DNA of 6,819 nucleotides. Origin: Chitinophagaceae bacterium. Its GTDB lineage: Bacteria > Bacteroidota > Bacteroidia > Chitinophagales > Chitinophagaceae. Location of the stretch: contig JALOMZ010000103.1 of assembly GCA_025455205.1 (NCBI GenBank), positions 1 through 6,819 on the forward strand, written 5' to 3'. The position numbers and the translations under genes are program-made. Shown here one piece after another: positions 1 through 4,692 of this stretch (position 1 is its first letter; every line of letters starts with the position of its first letter). Under the pieces are notes generated by a model that was not told the DNA's origin, made no database searches, and was given only the letters and a program-made list of their open reading frames with translations.

Positions 1-1442
1 ATGCCATGCGCTACAAGGTGAGCGACCAGACCACGCATTGGAAAACAGACCGCCGCTACACCTCGCAGGTGAACTATAATTATGAAACGCCCTGTCTGCT
101 GGAAGTATACCCCGACAAGGCCCCGGGCGTGGTGCTGGCTCCGCGCGATACCTTCACCTCTATCCGCACCTGGGAATTGCTGCACGACAGCTATGACCGT
201 GAACGGCGTGGCCTTGCTGTTCGCCGGATGTACCGGGCCATTGCACCCTGGACCACCGCCAATCCCATATTCATGCACCTGGTGAGCCGTAATGATGCGG
301 AAGTGCTTTCGGCCATAGACCAGTGCGCGGCCACCGGATATGAAGCACTCATTCTGAGTTTTGGCAGCCACCTCAATATGGAAGACAGCAGCCGGGCAAA
401 TATTACCCGGTGGAAAAAACTGGCCGACTATGCCCATCAGAAAGGCATTCAGATTGGCGGGTATTCTCTGTTCAGCAGCCGGCGTATTGATGACAGCACC
501 GATGTTATTAATCCAGCTACCGGTAAGCCGGGCGGTGCCTTTTTCGGTAATGCCCCCTGTTTTGGCAGTGCCTGGGGACTGGCCTACCGCAACAGGATCA
601 AGTATTTCTTTGCCTCCACCGGCTTCGACATCTGGGAGAATGATGGGCCTTATCCCGGCGATGTTTGCGCCAGCCGGCAGCATCCGGGGCATGAGGGGCT
701 GGAAGATTCTCAATGGAAGCAGATGCTGATACAGAAAGAGCTGTACCAATGGCTGAATGCCCGTGGGGTGTATATCAATGCCCCCGACTGGTATTTTTTG
801 GATGGCACGCACAAAATTGGCCTGGGTTACCGTGAAGTGAACTTCTCCCTGAGCAGGGAGCAGCAAAAAATCCTGAACCGGCAGAACATCTTTGATGGCA
901 CCTGGGAAAAAACGCCCAGCATGAGCTGGGGCTTTGTGCCGCTCACCCGCTACCAGGGTGGCGGACCGGAAGCCATCCTTGAACCGTTGAGCGAGCACCT
1001 GGAAGATTACCGCCAGCTGATGATGCAATATTATGGTGCCGGGGTACAGGCATGCTATCGCGGTCCCCGATTGTACGATACCGAAGCAACAAAGCAGGTG
1101 GTGCAGGAAGTGGTAGGATGGTACAAGAAGCACCGCGACATCCTCAACAGTGATATCATCCACCTGCGACGGGCCGACGGGCGCGATTGGGATGGATTTA
1201 TGCATGTGAACCCTGCCCTGCCGGAAAAGGGGTTGCTGATGGTTTTCAACCCCACCGGCGTCAATATAAAGAGGCGTATCCGGATACCGTTATACTACAC
1301 GGGTCTTGAAAAGGAGGCCCGCCTGGAGGATGCCAGGGGTAGCAGTATCATTCTGCAGCTGAACCGGGATTACAGCGTGGAGTTGGAAGCGGAGATACCC
1401 GCCGGGGGGTATACCTGGTATATCCTAAGGGCCGGCCAATAA
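1..1442 (+). CDS. Putative alpha-galactosidase-like glycoside hydrolase (5' partial)
   Basis: The reading frame is open to the left window edge, so the first ATG at 6 is probably internal and the N-terminus is missing; 478 residues follow it. Residues about 28-90 resemble the end of a beta-sandwich domain leading into a (beta/alpha) barrel, with an RERRGLAVRRMYRAIAPW stretch of the kind seen before the barrel in GH36/GH27-like (clan D) enzymes. The barrel covers roughly 90-385. Acidic motifs at strand ends are FDIWENDGPYPGD (D208, E211, D213) and PDWYFLDG (D261, D266). By analogy with clan D these may hold nucleophile and acid/base, but this is inference. Residues about 390-478 look like a C-terminal beta-sandwich (GLLMVFNPT, IPAGGYTWYIL). 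The likely role is hydrolysis of alpha-linked glycans; substrate and compartment cannot be told because any signal peptide lies outside. It converges on the next gene with a 47-base gap. Related uncharacterised Bacteroidota proteins are usually labelled hypothetical or alpha-galactosidase. Confidence 0.75.
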   Translation, partial: AMRYKVSDQTTHWKTDRRYTSQVNYNYETPCLLEVYPDKAPGVVLAPRDTFTSIRTWELLHDSYDRERRGLAVRRMYRAIAPWTTANPIFMHLVSRNDAEVLSAIDQCAATGYEALILSFGSHLNMEDSSRANITRWKKLADYAHQKGIQIGGYSLFSSRRIDDSTDVINPATGKPGGAFFGNAPCFGSAWGLAYRNRIKYFFASTGFDIWENDGPYPGDVCASRQHPGHEGLEDSQWKQMLIQKELYQWLNARGVYINAPDWYFLDGTHKIGLGYREVNFSLSREQQKILNRQNIFDGTWEKTPSMSWGFVPLTRYQGGGPEAILEPLSEHLEDYRQLMMQYYGAGVQACYRGPRLYDTEATKQVVQEVVGWYKKHRDILNSDIIHLRRADGRDWDGFMHVNPALPEKGLLMVFNPTGVNIKRRIRIPLYYTGLEKEARLEDARGSSIILQLNRDYSVELEAEIPAGGYTWYILRAGQ

Positions 1443-1489
1443 CTCGTTTTCCATGAAGCGCCAAAGTGATCCTGGGGGCCATGCGCCTG

Positions 1490-2962
1490 TCAGCGTGTAA
1501 TCCTGAGCTGGCGCTGCAATATCAGCTGACTGTTGTTGAGTACCTGGATATTGCTGCACTCTGTTACGGTGAGATCCACATCCAGTATACATGTGCCTGG
1601 TGTATTGATGATGATACGGTCTCCAGGCCGCAGGGGTGAGGGCGGCCTGCCCCAATAGCCAAGGGCTGTGTCGGTTGTCCAGTTGGTGGGATTGCTGAAG
1701 AGGCCATCACCGGTGAATTGATAGTAACGAATGGAATCGCCGAGCAGCCGTACATGGATGCTGTCGGTGCTGAAACAGCTGCGTCCGTTCAGTACTCCTT
1801 CTGCTGTCACTGCCAACCAGCCCGTTTGGCTGATGGTGCCACTCCCCAGGATGCTGCCCGTTCCGCCCCGCCAGTGATAATAATCATAACCGGGCTGCAT
1901 AACGCTGAAGTTCATTTGGCGCTGATTGCAGTATAAAACCGAATCCAGGGCAAAGGCTTTGTAGCTGGCCCGGAACACCTGTACCCGGGCAGTGTCATGG
2001 CAGGTATACCCGTTTTGTTCTATGGTGAAGGGGTAGATGGAGGTTTGCCCTGGTTGCACCCGAATGGCATCGGTGGTTTCGCTGGTGGACCAGCGTATGG
2101 CATGATCGCCCGGAACACTGGCTTGCAACTCCACGGTTTCGGGAAAGCAGGCATGAAATTGGTTGCCGGGCAGGGTGTGGCGGTAGGTGCGACCCTGCAG
2201 GTGCAGCCAGACCTGGGGTTCATTTGGACTGCTGTTGGTGGGTGATTGGCCTGGCCGCAGGTAGGCGTAGTTACCATAGGGTGGGGCAGGCGCTTCGTTC
2301 AGTTTGGTAAACGTAAATCGATAACTGTAATAGGCCTTGGCTTCAAAGTTCACGGGCACAGTTACGAGCCCGCCTGTGGCCGGAACCCGCCATTTGCCTG
2401 CTGCCTTCAATGTATTGCTTTGAACCTCATGGATGAGCAGATCTCCTGCCGGGTATATGGTATCTGCCGGCGCGAATGATTCCAGGAAAAAACTCACCGA
2501 GTCGATAGTAGCTATGGCATCGCTGGTCCAGGTGGATGTGGCTGTGTAGCTGAACTTCCCGGCGCCTTCGAAGATGATGCCGGAGCTGATGCGCAGGGGC
2601 GGGTCTGCTGTCGGGTTGAAGACCCATTCCCTTTTCGGGCGGATGGTGGTATACCCGTTCAAGGTATAGGGTATAATGACAACATATACCGAATCGCTGA
2701 ACGTGTTTCCGCTGAAGTTTGTTACCGATATGTGTTGCCACCCGGGAGCACCAACCTCCATCATTCGGGTATTGCTGCCGGTATGCCATTGGTACCGGGC
2801 ATAGTCAGCACCAGCATCCAGCTGAAGGGGGGCGGAGCCGCAATGAATCAGCGTATCCTGTTCAAAGGGGTTGAATGTCTGGGCTGCGGGCTTCTGTGCC
2901 AGGCAAAGGGTCAGTGTACATAAAAGCGAAAGGACCTTGATTGCGTGCATGACAGGTGACAT
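1490..2962 (-). CDS. Secreted multi-domain protein with PKD/Ig-like repeats, function unknown
   Basis: This 490-residue protein starts with a signal peptide (hydrophobic core about residues 8-21, likely cleavage near LAQ or PAAQ); the second Met (residue 5, base 2950) gives a tidier signal and may be the true start. Neither ATG has a well-placed Shine-Dalgarno; an AAGGA lies 16 bases before the first. Visible modules: a PKD-like repeat at 37-97 (LQLDAGADYARYQWHTG ... SDSVYVVI); an unrecognised beta-rich domain at about 98-260; an Ig-like repeat at about 268-330 with C272 and C321; another at 340-406 with C345 and C396; and a C-terminal module at about 410-490 (YYQFTGDGLFSNPTNW ... PLRPGDRIIIN ... 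CILDVD) of a kind I associate with Chitinophagaceae surface proteins. The Cys pairs could form disulfides; the first repeat has only C41. No type IX secretion C-terminal sorting domain and no lipobox are seen, so export through the Sec route to periplasm or surface is inferred. No catalytic motif is recognised; an adhesive or ligand-binding role is a guess. Confidence 0.8.
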   Translation of the reverse strand: MSPVMHAIKVLSLLCTLTLCLAQKPAAQTFNPFEQDTLIHCGSAPLQLDAGADYARYQWHTGSNTRMMEVGAPGWQHISVTNFSGNTFSDSVYVVIIPYTLNGYTTIRPKREWVFNPTADPPLRISSGIIFEGAGKFSYTATSTWTSDAIATIDSVSFFLESFAPADTIYPAGDLLIHEVQSNTLKAAGKWRVPATGGLVTVPVNFEAKAYYSYRFTFTKLNEAPAPPYGNYAYLRPGQSPTNSSPNEPQVWLHLQGRTYRHTLPGNQFHACFPETVELQASVPGDHAIRWSTSETTDAIRVQPGQTSIYPFTIEQNGYTCHDTARVQVFRASYKAFALDSVLYCNQRQMNFSVMQPGYDYYHWRGGTGSILGSGTISQTGWLAVTAEGVLNGRSCFSTDSIHVRLLGDSIRYYQFTGDGLFSNPTNWTTDTALGYWGRPPSPLRPGDRIIINTPGTCILDVDLTVTECSNIQVLNNSQLILQRQLRITR

Positions 2963-3044
2963 GTGCCTGCAATAATAGTCCTTCCCCCTGTCAGAAAAAA
3001 AACGTATATGTATTTATGCAATATTTGCTGACTGCTTACTTGAC
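2963..3044 (-). promoter_or_regulatory. Intergenic leader of the secreted-protein gene
   Basis: These 82 bases separate the AIM24-family gene from the secreted-protein gene, both on the minus strand. They are A/T-rich, with an eight-base A run on the plus strand at 2995-3002. Read on the minus strand, TACGTTTT (3006-2999) resembles the Bacteroidota -7 element TAnnTTTG in seven of eight positions if the last base is ignored, but the nearest upstream TTG lies only 12 bases away, shorter than the usual spacing. A promoter is expected here; this exact assignment is weak. No clear terminator hairpin for the AIM24 gene was found, so read-through is possible. Confidence 0.2.
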
Positions 3045-3842
3045 TCAGCGGTACCCGTCGCCGTCGAGCAGGTTGCCCAGTCCGCCCAGTATGCTGCCTT
3101 CTTCCTTGCGGTTTACGGTACCGTAAGAAAGGATGCGGCTGGCCAGCCGGCTCACGGGCAGGGTTTGGATCCAAACCTTCCCGGGGCCGCGCAGGGTGGC
3201 AAAAAATACCCCTTCGCCACCAAAGATGGTGTTGCGGATGCCGCCTACAAACTGGATGTCATATTGCACGTCGTGGGTGTAGGCTACAATGCAGCCGGTG
3301 TCTATACGGAGGGTTTCGCCCGGCTGCAGGGTACGCTCAAACACATGGCCGCCGGCATGCACAAAGGCCATGCCATCGCCTTCCAGCTTTTGCATGATGA
3401 ATCCTTCGCCCCCAAACAGGCCCGTGCCCAGGCGGCGCTGGAATTCGATGCCCACGCTTACTCCGCGGGCGGCACAGAGAAAGGCATCTTTCTGGCAAAC
3501 CACATAATGGCCCAACTGCTCCAGGTCGAGGGGTATGATCTTGCCGGGATAGGGGGATGCGAAGGCCACACGTTTCTTGCCGCCACCCACATTGGTGAAG
3601 GCGGTCATGAAGAGGCTTTCGCCGGTGAGCAGTCTTTTGCCGGCGCTGAAGAGCTTGCCCAGGATGCTGTTGCCCTGCTGCCCGCTGCCGTCGCCAAAGA
3701 TGGTTTGCATCTGAATGCCGTCGTCCATCATCATAAAAGCACCGGCTTCGGCAATGGCGGTTTCACCGGGGTCCAGTTCAATGTCTACATACTGCATTTC
3801 CTCGCCGTAAATGCGGTAATCAATCTCGTGTGCTACTGGCAT
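3045..3842 (-). CDS. AIM24 / TIGR00266 family protein
   Basis: This 265-residue protein matches the TIGR00266 (AIM24, formerly DUF124) family along its whole length, and is of usual length. Recognisable blocks are [21 protein letters not shown] (19-39), [24 protein letters not shown] (61-84), [11 protein letters not shown] (97-107), [25 protein letters not shown] (141-165), [10 protein letters not shown] (180-189) and [30 protein letters not shown] (200-229), ending in a Gly-rich [12 protein letters not shown] tail. The family folds as an all-beta barrel-like structure with internal pseudo-repeats. The biochemical role in bacteria is not established; the yeast namesake Aim24 is mitochondrial and linked to inner-membrane organisation. 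There is no signal peptide or membrane helix, so a cytosolic or peripheral location is inferred. The start at 3842 gives the full family N-terminus; the leader reads CTCCTTCTTT before ATG, with no Shine-Dalgarno. It is followed by the secreted-protein gene 82 bases on; co-transcription is possible but not shown. Confidence 0.92.
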   Translation of the reverse strand: MPVAHEIDYRIYGEEMQYVDIELDPGETAIAEAGAFMMMDDGIQMQTIFGDGSGQQGNSILGKLFSAGKRLLTGESLFMTAFTNVGGGKKRVAFASPYPGKIIPLDLEQLGHYVVCQKDAFLCAARGVSVGIEFQRRLGTGLFGGEGFIMQKLEGDGMAFVHAGGHVFERTLQPGETLRIDTGCIVAYTHDVQYDIQFVGGIRNTIFGGEGVFFATLRGPGKVWIQTLPVSRLASRILSYGTVNRKEEGSILGGLGNLLDGDGYR

Positions 3843-3864
3843 AAAGAAGGAGTTTTTTGGACTG

Positions 3865-3890
3865 GAAAATTAGCTATCAGAGATATAGCT
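3865..3890 (-). promoter_or_regulatory. Possible promoter element and inverted repeat before the AIM24 gene
   Basis: On the minus strand, TAATTTTC (3872-3865) matches the Bacteroidota -7 consensus TAnnTTTG except for the last base and lies 22 bases before the start codon. Directly upstream is an inverted repeat, AGCTAT (3872-3877) and ATAGCT (3885-3890), separated by seven bases. This is where a repressor or activator could sit between the -7 and -33 regions. No good -33 TTG was found at the expected distance, so the call is tentative. The rest of 3843-3986 holds no gene that I can support. Confidence 0.2.
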
Positions 3891-3986
3891 GCCTGCTGAA
3901 GGGCGTTAATTTTTGCAGATGGCCCGGCAGGCTTACAAATGGTGCCGGGGCAGGGCATGCAGGAAGTTCTGCGCGGGTAGAGGCAC

Positions 3987-4017
3987 AAAAAAACCTGCTG
4001 ATGAGACCAGCAGGTTT
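3987..4017 (-). terminator. Intrinsic terminator of the histone-like gene
   Basis: A perfect 10-bp stem, AAACCTGCTG (3991-4000) and CAGCAGGTTT (4008-4017), encloses the seven-base loop ATGAGAC. Read on the minus strand, the hairpin is followed directly by a run of seven T (3993-3987), the classic Rho-independent layout. It lies 31 bases after the stop codon of the lysine-rich gene, which it most likely terminates. Confidence 0.88.
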
Positions 4018-4047
4018 GCGTTCATGTTGATCCAACATGTACGACGC

Positions 4048-4524
4048 TCAGGAAGCAGGCGTTTCAGGGGCGGCAGTTGCTTCAGGAGCAGGAGCGGGTG
4101 CCGGTGCCGGAGCGGGAGCGGGTGCCGGTGCAGCTTTTTTCGCAGCTTTTTTCTTGGGAGCTGCCTTCTTGGCTGCGGCTTTCTTGGCGGGCTTGGCTGC
4201 GGCTTTTTTAGCAACCGCTTTCTTGGCCGCCTTGGGAGCTGCCTTCTTCACTGCTTTTTTCGCAACAGATTTTTTGGCTACTGCCTTCTTGGCTGCTGCC
4301 TTCTTAGCTACCGGCTTCTTGGCCGCGGCCTTCTTGGCGGGTTTGGCAGCCGCTTTCTTGGCTACTTTCTTAGCCGCTGCTTTTTTCACCACTTTCTTAG
4401 CTGCTGCTTTCTTGGCAGCCTTGGCTACGGGCTTCTTAGCTGCCGCCTTCTTGGCGGGCTTGGCAGCCGCTTTCTTGGCAGGAGCGGCTTTCTTCTTGGC
4501 AGGAGATTTTTTAGAGGTGGCCAT
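4048..4524 (-). CDS. Histone H1-like lysine/alanine-rich DNA-binding protein
   Basis: The 158-residue product from the ATG at 4524 begins MATSKKSPAKKKAAP. An in-frame ATG 45 bases upstream (4569) would add MNTQQCKFTLQKKFQ, which does not fit the low-complexity protein; the inner start, preceded by an A-rich leader (AAAAAAAATTTCAG), is preferred. Residues 5-132 are almost only Lys and Ala with some Pro and Val, in AAAKK/VAKK/AAPKK units like the C-terminal tail of eukaryotic linker histone H1 and bacterial H1-like (Hc1/AlgP-like) proteins. The 15-residue block KKAAAKPAKKAAAKK occurs three times (17-31, 56-70, 106-120). Residues 131-147 form an Ala-Pro repeat, and the end EATAAPETPAS is mildly acidic. 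No globular domain is visible. Expected role: non-specific, charge-driven binding and compaction of DNA in the nucleoid. Terminators after this gene and after the upstream RND gene suggest a single-gene transcript. Function is inferred from composition, not from a conserved fold. Confidence 0.85.
   Translation of the reverse strand: MATSKKSPAKKKAAPAKKAAAKPAKKAAAKKPVAKAAKKAAAKKVVKKAAAKKVAKKAAAKPAKKAAAKKPVAKKAAAKKAVAKKSVAKKAVKKAAPKAAKKAVAKKAAAKPAKKAAAKKAAPKKKAAKKAAPAPAPAPAPAPAPAPEATAAPETPAS
4086..4131 (-). repeat. Ala-Pro dipeptide-coding repeat
   Basis: Six-base units of GCN CCN type, eight in a row on the minus strand, encode the Ala-Pro stretch near the C-terminus of the histone-like protein. 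Codons vary (CCG, CCC, CCT; GCA, GCT), so it is a degenerate microsatellite. Such tracts can gain or lose units; an extended, flexible spacer between the basic body and the acidic end is the likely structural effect. Confidence 0.8.
4165..4476 (-). repeat. Three copies of a 45-bp coding repeat in the histone-like gene
   Basis: Three 45-base segments at 4432-4476, 4315-4359 and 4165-4209 encode the identical peptide KKAAAKPAKKAAAKK. Pairwise they differ at four to six bases, and every difference is at a third codon position. They are embedded in a longer stretch of simpler AAAKK-type units, so the whole region 4132-4510 is low-complexity. Confidence 0.85.
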
Positions 4525-4633
4525 CTGAAATTTTTTTTGTAGCGTGAATTTACACTGCTGTGTATTCATTCATGTCACATTTCACAGAAAGTGGAAAAAA
4601 TGTATATTCCTTCAACTGCATAGGTACCTGTGC
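4525..4633 (-). promoter_or_regulatory. Upstream region of the histone-like gene
   Basis: This A/T-rich stretch lies between the RND-gene terminator and the histone-like start and should hold the promoter. On the minus strand TACATTTT (4604-4597) resembles the -7 element TAnnTTTG, but no TTG stands at a proper -33 distance (one is only 8 bases upstream). A short inverted repeat TACAC-TGCT-GTGTA lies at 4551-4564 and could be an operator or chance. The A-rich leader just before the ATG fits Bacteroidota translation starts, which often lack a Shine-Dalgarno. Confidence 0.3.
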
Positions 4634-4668
4634 GCAAAAGCAATGGACTGCCCTGAGGCAGTCCATTG
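4634..4668 (-). terminator. Intrinsic terminator of the RND efflux gene
   Basis: A perfect 12-bp stem, CAATGGACTGCC (4641-4652) and GGCAGTCCATTG (4657-4668), has a four-base loop CTGA. Read on the minus strand it is followed by a short T run (CTTTTGC, T at 4638-4635). It begins 25 bases after the stop codon of the RND gene. The T tract is short, so termination may be incomplete, but the stem is strong. Confidence 0.8.
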
Positions 4669-4692
4669 ATGTTATTGCAAGTATTGGCGGAC

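Noticed and set aside
1443..1489. Possible bidirectional terminator between the convergent genes
   Set aside because: I looked for a hairpin with flanking A or T runs in this gap and found none with a convincing stem.
1425..1655. Small minus-strand frame spanning the junction of the two convergent genes
   Set aside because: It overlaps the ends of both real genes in another frame and shows no domain; I considered whether it continued the secreted protein after a frameshift, but the in-frame C-terminal module looks complete.
3165..3899. A 244-codon plus-strand frame opposite the AIM24 gene
   Set aside because: The minus strand encodes a full-length, well-conserved AIM24 protein; the plus-strand translation has no family features.
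4132..4510. Possible CRISPR array or tandem non-coding repeat
   Set aside because: The repeats have no unique spacers and keep a reading frame; all changes between the 45-bp copies are silent, so this is a coding repeat.
3913..4542. Plus-strand frames reading Gly/Ala/Phe- and Cys/Arg/Leu-rich low-complexity proteins (including 4037-4528)
   Set aside because: They are the complement of the Lys/Ala repeats (AAG/GCC read as CTT/GGC). The minus-strand frame gives a known protein type with a good start and terminator.
4525..4569. Upstream ATG adding 15 residues to the histone-like protein
   Set aside because: The added residues (MNTQQCKFTLQKKFQ) do not match the composition of the protein, and the inner ATG follows a typical A-rich leader and yields the usual MATSKKSPAKKK start.
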